DNA of 48,240 nt from a virus. A program made the position numbers and the translations under genes. Where the stretch lies: positions 1 through 48,240 of the IMG/VR virus record IMGVR_UViG_3300028843_000076; one strand, 5' to 3'. The notes below the pieces were generated by a model. The model saw nothing but the letters and a program-made list of their open reading frames with translations. It ran no database searches and was not told the DNA's origin. Position 1 is the stretch's first letter. Every line of letters begins with the position of its first letter. Below, piece after piece: positions 16,360-25,444 of the stretch.

Positions 16360-17985
16360 TCAATAAAGTGTCCAAACCTGATTTCCGCAATCATAAATTT
16401 TATGGTATCCGTTGTTGTGCATGTTCTCCAACTCCGATAAATTTGGATTAAAGTCATCTAACTTTTCGGATAACTTATGCTTTTGATATTTAACTCTTGA
16501 TTCTAATTTGTCGGAATTCTTGAAATACCAATAATTTGGCTTAGAATCATGGGTATGAACGAATCCCAGTTGTTTGTATAGATTACCGTTGCTTCTACGT
16601 TTATCCGCGTAAGAAACAATGCTACCGCTCTTCATTGTTCGAAAACGCTTCAACAAACGTGAGGCTCCACCTATCACAGAAATATCTAACCCATTACAGA
16701 ATCGTAATAGTTCCCAGTCGTATTTCTTACTAAATCTTGATTTCCCAAATGTCATCAATGAAACCAACACGTCATTATGATATAACCCAACATTAACAGA
16801 TGAAGGGCAATCACCTTGAAGATGATTGACTTTTAAGAACTCACACTTTTTAGTCGCTTTAACTGTTTTGATTTCACAGTTCCGAGCGTATAAACGTGTG
16901 GAATGACCCAATTTATTTGATATAATTGATTTCCATATTTTCTGTTTAGTTGGTTCAAGCCATTCATTTTCGAAAATATGGAGAAGTTGGATGCCTTTAG
17001 ATTCACATAATTGGGTTTTATTGAGATGGTAATTTTTGTTTTTCAGTTTATTGTGGTTATGCCAAAATAACCCATCATATTCGATAGCAAGATTGTGTTG
17101 CTGGATTAAAATATCTATTTCCAAAGGGTTGATTACATTTCGAGTATTACACTCAGTATTGACCATAAGTGATTTAATGTGTTCATTAATCTCTCGTTCA
17201 CCATCGGATACTATTCTAGGATTACATTTAAGGCATCTTATATAAGGATATACTGATTCTCTGATAGTTTCACATTTTAAACATTTGTATTTTATTTTAG
17301 TGTTATGTTTATATTCATCAATAGTTGTTATAATGTCGAATTCGTTGATATTATCGCTTATTAGCTGGTTAAAAAATTTTTTATGTTTGGTTTGTTTAGA
17401 TTTCAACCCAGTTAGTTGATTAGTTGTCATCCCTATATCATTTCTTAGTTTTTTTCTTGAATTGATGGATTTTCTTCTAATGGTTTTCCCTAAAGTCTCT
17501 CCTTTCGAATTAACTCCCAACATAGTTTTTTTACATTTTTCACCAATTTCTTGAGCTTTAGTTAACCCAGACGGTAGGATGGTATTAAGGGTTTTAGAAA
17601 TCTTAGCTCCACTTTTTTGATTAATGTTTAGTCCAGTATCATCTATTTTTGATTTTGTTATGGCACTTTTTAAACCAGTTCGTGCTGCTTTTGAAACTCC
17701 GTCATCACCAACAAAGTTTGCACTACATTTGACAGTGCAACACTTAATTTTGTAAGTCTTCTTTTTATATGATAACGTTGTTGGTTTGGAACAATGTGGA
17801 CATTTAACCTGCTCATACAAATCATGTTCTACATAATATAATCGTTCGGTATTATCTGCGGTGATAGGTAAAAAAATTGTTTCTTCTCGTAGAATATTAT
17901 ATAACTCACTATCGACACGTAATAAATTACCAACACGTTTAGTTTTACGAATGATACAGATTTCTATTAATTTTTTTGAATACAT
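16360..17985 (-). CDS. Homing endonuclease, Vsr-like, family member 1
   Basis: A 541-residue protein. The N-terminal part has a C-x2-C...C zinc-finger-like cluster (about 60-85), followed by basic regions. A second C-x2-C pair precedes a Vsr/EDxHD-type nuclease core at about 280-345: I-N-P-L-E-I-D-I-L, L-A-I-E-Y-D-G, F-W-H-N-H, Y-H-L-N-K and I-F-E-N-E-W. The last about 170 residues form a domain also found in the proteins at 21497 and 23005 (N-H-L-Q-G-D, M-T-F-G-K-S-R-F, G-G-A-S-R-L-L, S-Y-A-D-K-R-R, G-N-L-Y-K-Q-L-G-F). It lies between gp67-like and gp21, genes that are near neighbours in T4, which suggests invasion of this region. Confidence 0.8.
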   Translation of the reverse strand: MYSKKLIEICIIRKTKRVGNLLRVDSELYNILREETIFLPITADNTERLYYVEHDLYEQVKCPHCSKPTTLSYKKKTYKIKCCTVKCSANFVGDDGVSKAARTGLKSAITKSKIDDTGLNINQKSGAKISKTLNTILPSGLTKAQEIGEKCKKTMLGVNSKGETLGKTIRRKSINSRKKLRNDIGMTTNQLTGLKSKQTKHKKFFNQLISDNINEFDIITTIDEYKHNTKIKYKCLKCETIRESVYPYIRCLKCNPRIVSDGEREINEHIKSLMVNTECNTRNVINPLEIDILIQQHNLAIEYDGLFWHNHNKLKNKNYHLNKTQLCESKGIQLLHIFENEWLEPTKQKIWKSIISNKLGHSTRLYARNCEIKTVKATKKCEFLKVNHLQGDCPSSVNVGLYHNDVLVSLMTFGKSRFSKKYDWELLRFCNGLDISVIGGASRLLKRFRTMKSGSIVSYADKRRSNGNLYKQLGFVHTHDSKPNYWYFKNSDKLESRVKYQKHKLSEKLDDFNPNLSELENMHNNGYHKIYDCGNQVWTLY

Positions 17986-18010
17986 CTTAATATGATAACA
18001 CCCTTAGCAT

Positions 18011-18045
18011 AAAAAAACCGTGGAGGTTTTCACCCACACGGTTTT
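18011..18045 (-). terminator. Terminator after the gp67-like gene
   Basis: On the minus strand, AAAACCGTG and CACGGTTTT form a 9-bp stem with an inner GGT/ACC extension, followed by a run of Ts. It lies between the gp67-like gene and the downstream endonuclease gene and would shield the latter from read-through. Confidence 0.75.
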
Positions 18046-18069
18046 CTTTACAAAAGCTTTTAGAAATTC

Positions 18070-18363
18070 TTACATTTCTTCTTTTGAATATTCTGATTCA
18101 TCAGAATATTCGTCTGAACTTTCGTCTGAACTTTCGTCTGAACTTTCGTCATCAGATTTGCCACATTCACAGTCGCAAGATTTTTCTTCAGAACCTTCGT
18201 CATCAGAGCTAATTTCAGGGTCTTCGCTAGACTCTTCGTCTTTGTATTCCATTCCAGTTTCATGCGCAATCATTTCAGACAGGTATGAGTGGAAATGTTT
18301 AGAAGCTTTATCCACATCTTCATTGATGATAGATTCCAACATAGCTTGTAGTTTCTTTTTCAT
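18070..18363 (-). CDS. 67: Prohead core protein, gp67-like
   Basis: A 97-residue protein with a helical N-terminal half (M-K-K-K-L-Q-A-M-L-E..., about 1-35) and an extremely acidic Asp/Glu/Ser tail built from repeats of S-D-E-S (about 70-90). This charge pattern and size match T4 gp67, a minor prohead core protein needed for correct head shape and degraded by gp21. A late promoter and AAGGA precede it. It shares the strand with gp21, separated by an inserted endonuclease gene. Sequence identity is low-complexity, so the assignment rests on character and context. Confidence 0.65.
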   Translation of the reverse strand: MKKKLQAMLESIINEDVDKASKHFHSYLSEMIAHETGMEYKDEESSEDPEISSDDEGSEEKSCDCECGKSDDESSDESSDESSDEYSDESEYSKEEM

Positions 18364-18407
18364 GTTATATTCCTTTTCAAAAAGTTAATTATTATATAAT
18401 GTAATTG

Positions 18408-18415
18408 TATTTATA
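18408..18415 (-). promoter_or_regulatory. T4-type late promoter
   Basis: TATAAATA on the minus strand, 45 nt upstream of the gp67-like start at 18363. Confidence 0.7.
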
Positions 18416-18440
18416 AATTTATCAAGTGATTGATATTAAA

Positions 18441-18644
18441 TTAGAACGTACCAGTATCTATGTCACCATTAGCGTCCAATCCAGCGTATCCGTTGTTTGC
18501 ATCTTTGTTAGCGTTTTTCTCCAATGTATCACCCTTTATCCATTCACCACTACCAGCATCAAATGATAATGATTGCCCATCTGTAGGGTTACTTAAAGTA
18601 ACATCTGCTAAATTATCTAAGAGTGGTGCTATGTATCTACCCAT
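18441..18644 (-). CDS. Small fibre-like virion protein
   Basis: A 67-residue protein with the pattern L-L-D-N-L-A-D-V-T-L (about 8-17), D-G-Q-S-L-S-F-D and G-E-W-I-K-G, then a Gly/Asn/Asp-rich end (Y-A-G-L-D-A-N-G-D-I). The same L-x-D-V-T...G-x-W pattern occurs in the tail-fibre protein at 4068. AAGGAGAA and a GATAAATA element precede it on the minus strand, so it is expressed late. A short fibre fragment or decoration protein is likely; which one cannot be told. Confidence 0.55.
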   Translation of the reverse strand: MGRYIAPLLDNLADVTLSNPTDGQSLSFDAGSGEWIKGDTLEKNANKDANNGYAGLDANGDIDTGTF

Positions 18645-18669
18645 TGAAATTCTCCTTATTATATGTATG

Positions 18670-18677
18670 TATTTATC
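18670..18677 (-). promoter_or_regulatory. Late promoter variant GATAAATA
   Basis: GATAAATA on the minus strand, 26 nt upstream of the start at 18644. It diverges from the scaffold promoter at 18765. Confidence 0.5.
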
Positions 18678-18764
18678 ATTATCATGAAACGATAATGGTA
18701 TTGGTTCATATGTTATTGTTTTTACTGCATTTTAAATTGTTAGAAATGGTAAGATATTGAAAAG

Positions 18765-18772
18765 TATAAATA
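18765..18772 (+). promoter_or_regulatory. T4-type late promoter
   Basis: Perfect TATAAATA 39 nt before the scaffold start at 18811. Confidence 0.75.
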
Positions 18773-18810
18773 AAAGCACAAACAAAAAACATATTATAAG
18801 GAACCAAACA

Positions 18811-19728
18811 ATGGATGAATTATTACAAAAATTATTAGAAGCTGAAGTGCTTTCAGAAGATACAAAAACTGAATTGTCAGAAGCTTTCACATCTAAATTA
18901 GATGAAGCTATTCAATCAGCTAAAACAGAAACAGAAAATGAAGTTAAAGCTACATTAAGCGAACAGTGGATTACTGAGCGTGATGCGTTAGTTGAAGCTG
19001 TTGATTCTAAAGTAACAACATTCTTATCTGAAGAAATGGCTGAATTACGTGAAGACATCAACCGTTTTCGTGATTTAGAAGCAGAATATGCTACTAAACT
19101 TGTTGAAGCAAAAGCTCAAATGAGTGATGAACTTAAAAGTGATTTAGGTGAGTTAGTTGAAAAATTAGACTCTTTCTTAGAAATCCGTTTAAACTCTGAG
19201 TTAATCGAATTACGTGAAGACTTACAAGTTCAAAAACAAAATACCTTTGGTCGTAAAATCTTTGAAGCTATGCAAGAAGAATATTCTTCTAACTATGCTA
19301 AAGAAGATGACTTGTCAGGTACATTGTCTGAAACTCAAACTCGTTTGAAAGATGCAGAATCTTCATTGTCTGAATCTGAAAGCAAATTCAACAAACTTGA
19401 AAGAGAAATGAAACTTGAAAAAGTATTGAAACCTCTTTCTGGTCGTCAATATGAAGTTATGGAAGCTATTTTAGGTAACGTTGATACATCACAATTAGAA
19501 GAAGGTTATAGCACTTTCATCGGTCGTGTATTAAAAGAAGCTGAAGCTCCTGCTGGCGAAAAAACTTTAAACGAAAAAGTTGAAGCTCCTAAAGCTAAAG
19601 CTAAAGACAAAATCGTTGAAACTGTTGAAGTAACTGGTGACACTGGCGTTAAAGCTCCTGTTACTGAAGTTCCTGCACAGTTGTCAGAATCAACAAAAGC
19701 TAACTTACGTAAACTAGCTGGTTTATAA
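18811..19728 (+). CDS. 22: Prohead scaffolding core protein gp22
   Basis: A 305-residue, Glu/Lys/Ala-rich, almost wholly helical coiled-coil protein, as expected for the T4 gp22 scaffold (269). It forms the inner core on which the gp23 shell assembles and is later degraded by gp21; several L-S-E and I-L-R-type sites fit gp21 cleavage. The C-terminal part (about 260-285) is Pro/Ala/Lys-rich. The ATG at 18811 has AAGGA 8 nt upstream; an upstream in-frame extension from 18757 starts before the promoter and is rejected. It lies directly before gp23, as in T4. Confidence 0.85.
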   Translation: MDELLQKLLEAEVLSEDTKTELSEAFTSKLDEAIQSAKTETENEVKATLSEQWITERDALVEAVDSKVTTFLSEEMAELREDINRFRDLEAEYATKLVEAKAQMSDELKSDLGELVEKLDSFLEIRLNSELIELREDLQVQKQNTFGRKIFEAMQEEYSSNYAKEDDLSGTLSETQTRLKDAESSLSESESKFNKLEREMKLEKVLKPLSGRQYEVMEAILGNVDTSQLEEGYSTFIGRVLKEAEAPAGEKTLNEKVEAPKAKAKDKIVETVEVTGDTGVKAPVTEVPAQLSESTKANLRKLAGL

Positions 19729-19750
19729 TTCTCACTCCATAGCGAGAAGG

Positions 19751-19787
19751 AAAAACCTTGGCACCCCAAAAGTGTCAGGGTTTTTTT
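19751..19787 (+). terminator. Intrinsic terminator after gp22
   Basis: A 14-bp stem (19751-19764 with 19772-19785, two G-T pairs) and a 7-nt loop, running into a T7 tract. It probably limits read-through from scaffold to capsid so that gp23 uses its own promoter. Confidence 0.8.
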
Positions 19788-19880
19788 ATGTCTGGAAGAA
19801 AATATTTAGATAATCCATACATTCATAAGTTATTGATAAGGTTAATGTTTTTCGTAAGTTGTTAATAATTATGACATTTT

Positions 19881-19888
19881 TATAAATA
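19881..19888 (+). promoter_or_regulatory. T4-type late promoter of gp23
   Basis: Perfect TATAAATA giving a leader of about 120 nt before the capsid start at 20017. Confidence 0.75.
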
Positions 19889-20016
19889 ATTGCATAAGAA
19901 ATTAATAACTATATTAAAATCTTATGGTTAAAAAACACCATTTATTTCGGAAGAAGGAAATTAAGTACTGTCTGGAAGAAAAAAGTATTAATCATCTTAA
20001 TTCAAGGAGAAATCAA

Positions 20017-21414
20017 ATGGATGAAATTTTTGAAAATTGGGGCGAAACTAAAAGCGCATTGCTTGAAGGCTTGACTCCAGAAATGGCTAAAATTGTTGAC
20101 CCTCTTTTAGAAAACCAAAAAAACCACATTTTACAAGAAGAAGCTGCTGCTGGCGCGACATCTGCACATGATGTAGCTGGTTTCAGAAAAATCTTGATAC
20201 CTATGATTCGAAGAATCATGCCTGGTACAATAGCTACTGAGTTAGTTGGTGTTCAACCAATGTCTGCTCCTGTTGGCTTAATTTACTCTTTACGTTACAA
20301 ATACAACGAGTCTGCGGCTGAAACAACACGCCCTGGTTTCGACGGTAACCCATTAATAGCTGATGATTCTATCACTGCTGGTGACGAAGCTTTCGGTAAC
20401 GACCCTGTATTACGTGCGTTCTATTCTGGTGGTGCTGGTGACGGTATAACTGGTAACTTTACAAACGACCCTCAAGCTGCTGGTGCTGGTGGGATTGACG
20501 CGGGTTCTCCTGCTGCAATCGACGCTCTTGCTACAAGTGGTGAAGGTTGGGCATCATCTTTAGATGCTGCTGCTACAGGTGCTTTAGGTGCTGCTGGTCC
20601 ATTATATGGTGGTTCTGGTTCATACATTGAAGGTTCTGGTGGTCGTAAAATGGGTCTTGAAATCGTTTCTCAAGCGGTTGAAGCTAAAACTCGTAAATTA
20701 CAAGCTGGTTGGACAATCGAAGCTATGCAAGATATGAATGCACAGCACGGTTTAGATGTTGAATCTGAAATGACTCAAGCATTGTCTGCTGAAATCACGC
20801 AAGAAATTGACGCTGAAATCATCAATGACTTATACGCATTAGCTGGTACAGTTGATACGTGGGATTACACTGCAACTGCTGGCGCAACTTACGCTCCTGC
20901 ATACATCGGTGACCGTTTCGCTAACTTGGGTGTTGTTATCAACAGAGTTGCTAACGAAATCGGACGTAAAACACGTCGTGGTGTTGCTAACTGGATTGTT
21001 GTATCGCCAATGATTGTATCTGTTTTACAATCTGCTGCAAAATCTGTTTTCGCTCCTGCTATTGACGGTTCTTTCAAAGGTCCTAACAATTCAATGTTAG
21101 TTGGTACTTTAAACGGTTCAATCAAAGTTTATTCTTACATGTGGAACCAAAACCAACCTGGTGCATTAGCAAACGTTGATAGCATTTTAGTTGGTTATAA
21201 AGGTGGTAATGGTGAAACAGATACAGGTTATTTCTTGTGTCCTTACATCCCTATCATGAGTTCTGGTGTTGTTGTTAACCCAGTAACTTTCCAACCTGTT
21301 GTTAGTTTAATGACTCGTTACGGTAAAACTACTTTTACTGATACGCAGTCTTCATTGGGCAACTCAGCGGATTACTACGGTAAAATCCAAATCGACAACT
21401 TACAATTTAGCTAA
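20017..21414 (+). CDS. 23: Major capsid protein gp23
   Basis: A 465-residue member of the T4 gp23 HK97-fold family. Conserved stretches include G-V-Q-P-M-S-A-P-V-G at about 79-88, M-G-L-E-I-V-S-Q-A-V-E-A-K-T-R, W-T-I-E-A-M-Q-D-M-N-A-Q-H-G and a C-terminal F-Q-P-V-V-S-L-M-T-R-Y-G. The N-terminal propeptide contains I-L-Q-E-E-A; cleavage by gp21 after Glu41 (L-x-E) would give the mature protein. The start with AAGGAGA 6 nt upstream is clear. It is shorter than T4 gp23 (521). A strong terminator follows at once, so it is transcribed alone and probably at a high level. Confidence 0.95.
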   Translation: MDEIFENWGETKSALLEGLTPEMAKIVDPLLENQKNHILQEEAAAGATSAHDVAGFRKILIPMIRRIMPGTIATELVGVQPMSAPVGLIYSLRYKYNESAAETTRPGFDGNPLIADDSITAGDEAFGNDPVLRAFYSGGAGDGITGNFTNDPQAAGAGGIDAGSPAAIDALATSGEGWASSLDAAATGALGAAGPLYGGSGSYIEGSGGRKMGLEIVSQAVEAKTRKLQAGWTIEAMQDMNAQHGLDVESEMTQALSAEITQEIDAEIINDLYALAGTVDTWDYTATAGATYAPAYIGDRFANLGVVINRVANEIGRKTRRGVANWIVVSPMIVSVLQSAAKSVFAPAIDGSFKGPNNSMLVGTLNGSIKVYSYMWNQNQPGALANVDSILVGYKGGNGETDTGYFLCPYIPIMSSGVVVNPVTFQPVVSLMTRYGKTTFTDTQSSLGNSADYYGKIQIDNLQFS

Positions 21415-21440
21415 GTTTAGTCGGTTAAACAACACGAAAA

Positions 21441-21468
21441 AGGGTGCTTTTATAAGCACCCTTTTTTT
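21441..21468 (+). terminator. Strong intrinsic terminator after gp23
   Basis: A 9-bp GC-containing stem, AGGGTGCTT and AAGCACCCT, with a 4-nt loop and a T7 tail, 26 bp after the capsid stop codon. Confidence 0.9.
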
Positions 21469-21496
21469 ATGCCCTAAATTATGTTATAATTATATA

Positions 21497-23008
21497 ATGA
21501 GACTATCAAAAGATGAAATAACACAATTGTTAAAATGTAATGGCATATCATTACTAACTGAATATAAAACTACTAATGATGTTTGTGAATATGAATGTTT
21601 AGAATGTCAACACACATTTTCTACTTTATTGAAATTTAAAGTTAAACAATGTAGGGGAAACAAAATTTTATGCCCCAAGTGCGCGAAAAAAGCAAAGGAC
21701 ATTAGAATGCGCAAAATTAATCCCATAACAGGAAAAAACAGATACCAAGAAATAGCGGTTAAAACAGCTAAAACCATGAATCGTGTAGGTGACGATGGTA
21801 CTTCAATATACCAAAAAAACGCTGATAAACTTAAAAAAACAGTCCACACAGTCAATTTATCTACTGGATTGACCTTAGCAGAAGAACGAGGTCAAAAAAC
21901 TAAAGAAAACAAATCAAGAATTCAAGAAAATGGTTTAACGAAATACCAAGAAACCGCAATCACATCAGCAAAGACAAAAACAAAACATTTCATTGATGCA
22001 ATCAAACTAAAATTTAACGAAATCAACATATTAACCACTCCTGATGAATATTTTAATACTAAATTAATCACATTTTCATGTAAAACATGCGGGACAGAAA
22101 GAACAACTTTCCACCCATATATGAGGTGTGCGGTTTGTTACCCACATACATCAAGTAACGGTGAACGTGAAGTGTCTGATTTTTGTTCTAATATAACTAA
22201 AATTACTAATAACGATAGACATTTAATTAAACCTTTAGAAATTGATATTGTGTGCGAAGTTAAAAAAATCGCTATTGAATATGATGGTATTTTTTGGCAT
22301 TCTTCTTATGATATGTTATCAGAAAACAAAAATTATCACTTAAACAAAACAGAATTATGTGAAGCCAAAGGAATTCAGCTATTTCATATCTTTGAAAATG
22401 AATGGCTAGACCCAATCAAACAATCAATTTGGAAATCAATCATAGCAAACAAATTAGGAAAATCTACACGTTTATACGCTCGTAACTGTGAGATAAAAAC
22501 AGTTTCAAACGTTCAAAAATGTGAGTTTTTAAAAGCCAATCATCTTCAAGGGGATTGTCCTTCATCTGTTAATGTTGGCTTGTATCATAATAATGAATTG
22601 GTATCTATAATGACATTCAGTAAATCCAGATTTAGCAAGAAATATGATTGGGAGTTATTACGATTCTGCAATGTGTTGAATACCTCAGTTATTGGAGGTG
22701 CATCACGCTTATTAAAGTGTTTTAGAACAATGAAGAGCGGTAGTATTGTTTCTTACGCAGATAAACGTAGAAGTGATGGTAATCTATACAAACAACTTGG
22801 TTTCACTCACAGCCACGATTCTAAACCGAATTACTGGTATTTTAAAAACGGTGATATATTGTTAGAATCCAGAGTCAAATATCAAAAGCATAAGTTATCA
22901 TCACTCTTAGAACAGTTTGATTCGGTACTGTCTGAGAGTGAAAATATGTATAATAACGGATACCGTAAAATTTATGATTGTGGGAATCAGGTTTGGTTTT
23001 TAAAGTGA
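21497..23008 (+). CDS. Homing endonuclease, Vsr-like, family member 2
   Basis: A 503-residue paralogue of the protein at 16360. It has an N-terminal zinc-finger-like part (C-L-E-C-Q-H near 34, C-P-K-C near 57), a basic middle, a second C-x2-C...C-x2-C set near 195-215, the Vsr-like core (K-P-L-E-I-D-I-V, I-A-I-E-Y-D-G, F-W-H-S-S, Y-H-L-N-K, I-F-E-N-E-W, about 245-310) and the shared C-terminal domain. It starts just after the gp23 terminator. A TATAAT at 21485-21490 may give its own transcript with almost no leader. Its stop overlaps the next endonuclease start. Confidence 0.8.
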   Translation: MRLSKDEITQLLKCNGISLLTEYKTTNDVCEYECLECQHTFSTLLKFKVKQCRGNKILCPKCAKKAKDIRMRKINPITGKNRYQEIAVKTAKTMNRVGDDGTSIYQKNADKLKKTVHTVNLSTGLTLAEERGQKTKENKSRIQENGLTKYQETAITSAKTKTKHFIDAIKLKFNEINILTTPDEYFNTKLITFSCKTCGTERTTFHPYMRCAVCYPHTSSNGEREVSDFCSNITKITNNDRHLIKPLEIDIVCEVKKIAIEYDGIFWHSSYDMLSENKNYHLNKTELCEAKGIQLFHIFENEWLDPIKQSIWKSIIANKLGKSTRLYARNCEIKTVSNVQKCEFLKANHLQGDCPSSVNVGLYHNNELVSIMTFSKSRFSKKYDWELLRFCNVLNTSVIGGASRLLKCFRTMKSGSIVSYADKRRSDGNLYKQLGFTHSHDSKPNYWYFKNGDILLESRVKYQKHKLSSLLEQFDSVLSESENMYNNGYRKIYDCGNQVWFLK

Positions 23009-24498
23009 AAGAAGAAATACTATCACGTATAGCGAATCAGAACAAACTTAGATTATCTAAAGAAGAGCTAACATTCTTAAAAATAGAAACGCCATTTTTA
23101 CCAGAAAAAATTTCACTAACTGAAAGATTATGGTATTGGAAGAATGAAATAATTGCCATAGTAAAATGCCAAGAATGTGGGGATAAAGTATCTTGGTCTA
23201 AACCAACAAAATCATATGTAAAATATTGTCATAAATGTAATATCAAATCTACAGAAACAAGACAAAAATCAGAAGCTACCAACATTTTAAAACGTGGGGT
23301 TAAAAATCCATTTCAATCACAAGACGTTAAAGATAAATCTTCAAACACTAAAGCTGAGAAATATGGAGATAAATCATATAACAATAGAAAAAAATTCCAA
23401 GAAACATGCGATACGTTATACGGAAAAACATCATACACAAAGACATTGGAATATTTTAAACGAACTATCAAGGGAAATTTGACAGTTCAAGAAGTAGAAG
23501 AATTATACACCAAAATCAATGATAATAATTGGTTAGCTGAAGAACTTTCTGCTAAATCATGCTCCCAAATAGCTAAGGAGCAGAACATAGCGTTGAAGTC
23601 TATTATTCGTAGAGCGGTATCACTTGGACTTTTCAAGAAAGATAATCAAAAATCCTCATTAGAAACACACATTTCTAATTTCGTATCGTCTTTAACTACT
23701 ACAATCACCAACACAAGAAGTGTTATATCACCTTATGAACTTGACATTTTCTGTGAAGAACCTTCTTTAGCAATTGAGATTGATGGTTTGTATTGGCATA
23801 GTCATGACAAACTTAACGACAAAAATTATCATTTAAAGAAAACCGATATGTGTTCAGCCAAGGGCATTCATTTGTTGCATATCTTTGAAAACGAATGGCT
23901 TGACTCAATCAAACAGAAAATATGGAAATCAATCATAGCTAATAAACTTGGACGTTCTACACGTTTATACGCTCGGAACTGTGAGGTTAAATCAGTTTCT
24001 AATTCAGATAAACGTTTGTTTTTAGAGAATAATCATTTGCAAGGTGATTGTCCATCACGTACCAATATCGGTTTATATCACGATAATGTGTTGGTATCAT
24101 TGATGACGTTCGGTAAATCCAGATTTAACAAAGAATATGATTGGGAACTATTGAGGTTTTGTAATTTAACAAACTATTCGATAGTGGGTGGTGCATCCCG
24201 TTTATTAAAGGCATTTAAGCGTTCACATCACGGTAAGATTATTTCATATGCAGATAAACGTAGAAGTGATGGTAATTTATACAAACAGCTCGGATTTACT
24301 CATACACATGATTCCTCACCAAATTTCTGGTATTTTAAGAGTAATCAAATGAAGTTGGAATCTCGTATCAAGTTCCAAAAACACAAACAAAACAATGTAT
24401 TAGAAAATTTTGATTCGGCTTTGACCGCAGATGAAAACATGAAGATGAATGGTTATAGAAAAATTTATGATTGCGGAAATCAGGTTTGGGTGTTATAA
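23005..24498 (+). CDS. Homing endonuclease, Vsr-like, family member 3
   Basis: A 497-residue paralogue if GTG at 23005 is used; this start overlaps the previous stop (GTGA), implying coupled translation. The N-terminal region carries C-x2-C and C-x2-C (near 50-75). A helix-turn-helix-like segment (S-C-S-Q-I-A-K-E-Q-N-I) is near 190. The nuclease core follows (P-Y-E-L-D-I-F, L-A-I-E-I-D-G, Y-W-H-S-H, Y-H-L-K-K, I-F-E-N-E-W) and then the conserved C-terminal domain. The DNA at the ends of the two adjacent genes is nearly identical, so recent duplication or recombination is likely. Confidence 0.8.
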   Translation: MKEEILSRIANQNKLRLSKEELTFLKIETPFLPEKISLTERLWYWKNEIIAIVKCQECGDKVSWSKPTKSYVKYCHKCNIKSTETRQKSEATNILKRGVKNPFQSQDVKDKSSNTKAEKYGDKSYNNRKKFQETCDTLYGKTSYTKTLEYFKRTIKGNLTVQEVEELYTKINDNNWLAEELSAKSCSQIAKEQNIALKSIIRRAVSLGLFKKDNQKSSLETHISNFVSSLTTTITNTRSVISPYELDIFCEEPSLAIEIDGLYWHSHDKLNDKNYHLKKTDMCSAKGIHLLHIFENEWLDSIKQKIWKSIIANKLGRSTRLYARNCEVKSVSNSDKRLFLENNHLQGDCPSRTNIGLYHDNVLVSLMTFGKSRFNKEYDWELLRFCNLTNYSIVGGASRLLKAFKRSHHGKIISYADKRRSDGNLYKQLGFTHTHDSSPNFWYFKSNQMKLESRIKFQKHKQNNVLENFDSALTADENMKMNGYRKIYDCGNQVWVL

Positions 24499-24502
24499 TG
24501 AG

Positions 24503-24528
24503 ACACGGTTAACATTTTTTAACCGTGA
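24503..24528 (+). repeat. Inverted repeat after the endonuclease pair
   Basis: A perfect 8-bp stem, CACGGTTA and TAACCGTG, with an 8-nt AT-rich loop, lies 5 bp after the stop codon at 24498. There is no T tail; it may be a weak terminator or stability element. Confidence 0.45.
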
Positions 24529-24570
24529 AATGTGATTAAATATATCTAACACAATCAAGAGGTGAATATC

Positions 24571-25440
24571 ATGTGGAATAAATTTCAAATACTAACAGGG
24601 TTATGGTTAATAGTTGGGGCTGGCGTGTTTGGTTATAACCACCTAATAGTATCAGAACCAAGTACAGCGGTTGAACAAGTTAAAGCTCGACCCCAATATT
24701 TGTCAGTTAAAGATATTGAAGCTTCCGGTGAAATACCTACACTTAAACATGTTTTGCATGAAACCGCAGTGAGGGTTGATAACACTCCGGTTCCAGCATG
24801 GGTTGCTCCATTTGATGTCGAACAGTTTGTTAGGGTGAACAGGGAAGAAGAGCTAAATATCGCAGAAAGAAAATACAAGCAAAAATACAAAACAGCTACC
24901 ATCAGATTTTTTCAAGATTATGATATTGTGATATTAGTGATAACATTCATACTAACCATAGTGTTATTAACCACTCACATAGCTTTAGGATTAGTGTTCA
25001 TGAGTATAGTATCATTTTTCTCCCTCTATGCTGACAATCATTATGTAATATTAGAAGGATTCTTCTTTTCATTGACGTGGTTCCCTGCTATGTTGGTCGC
25101 TGGTATGTGGATATTAGCATCACCATTTGTGATAGGTTTAGTGTTAATCCAACTACCCGCACTAATATCATTCATATTTACCGCCATATTCTATGGATTC
25201 GCTGCTGCTTGTAGTGCAGCAACCATAGCGGCTGATGCTGTAACACTAGCAGGAGCAACTAATCCGTGTCGTATATCTAAAAGCACCTTTGAAGAAGGAA
25301 AAGATTTAGCAGCAAAGAACCCTTTCGTAGCAGGATATGTTGCTTCAAAGTTGTTACCAACACTAGGTAAAGTTGCGGAAAAAAATACTTTAGGTGCTAC
25401 CTTACTTGCTGCTTGGGGTTTCAATAAGTTAAAGAAATAA
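24571..25440 (+). CDS. Multi-pass membrane protein
   Basis: A 289-residue protein from the ATG at 24571, with AAGAGGTG just upstream. It has an N-terminal signal-anchor-like helix (about 5-25), a soluble stretch of about 90 residues, then four or five hydrophobic segments between about 118 and 225, and a basic C-terminal end. No catalytic motif or known family is recognised. It stands between an endonuclease pair and two small head-protein candidates. A role in the host membrane is likely from its topology; nothing more can be said. Confidence 0.6.
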   Translation: MWNKFQILTGLWLIVGAGVFGYNHLIVSEPSTAVEQVKARPQYLSVKDIEASGEIPTLKHVLHETAVRVDNTPVPAWVAPFDVEQFVRVNREEELNIAERKYKQKYKTATIRFFQDYDIVILVITFILTIVLLTTHIALGLVFMSIVSFFSLYADNHYVILEGFFFSLTWFPAMLVAGMWILASPFVIGLVLIQLPALISFIFTAIFYGFAAACSAATIAADAVTLAGATNPCRISKSTFEEGKDLAAKNPFVAGYVASKLLPTLGKVAEKNTLGATLLAAWGFNKLKK

Positions 25441-25444
25441 CATT

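Noticed and set aside
18020-18388. 122-codon plus-strand frame rich in S-S-E-L repeats
   Set aside because: It is the antisense of the acidic gp67-like repeats; the minus-strand gene has a late promoter and ribosome binding site and this frame has neither.
19789-19982. 14-nt direct repeat (TGTCTGGAAGAAAA) at both ends of the gp23 leader as insertion-sequence target duplication
   Set aside because: No inverted repeats or transposase lie between the copies; they are 180 bp apart around a normal late promoter. A small duplication is more likely.
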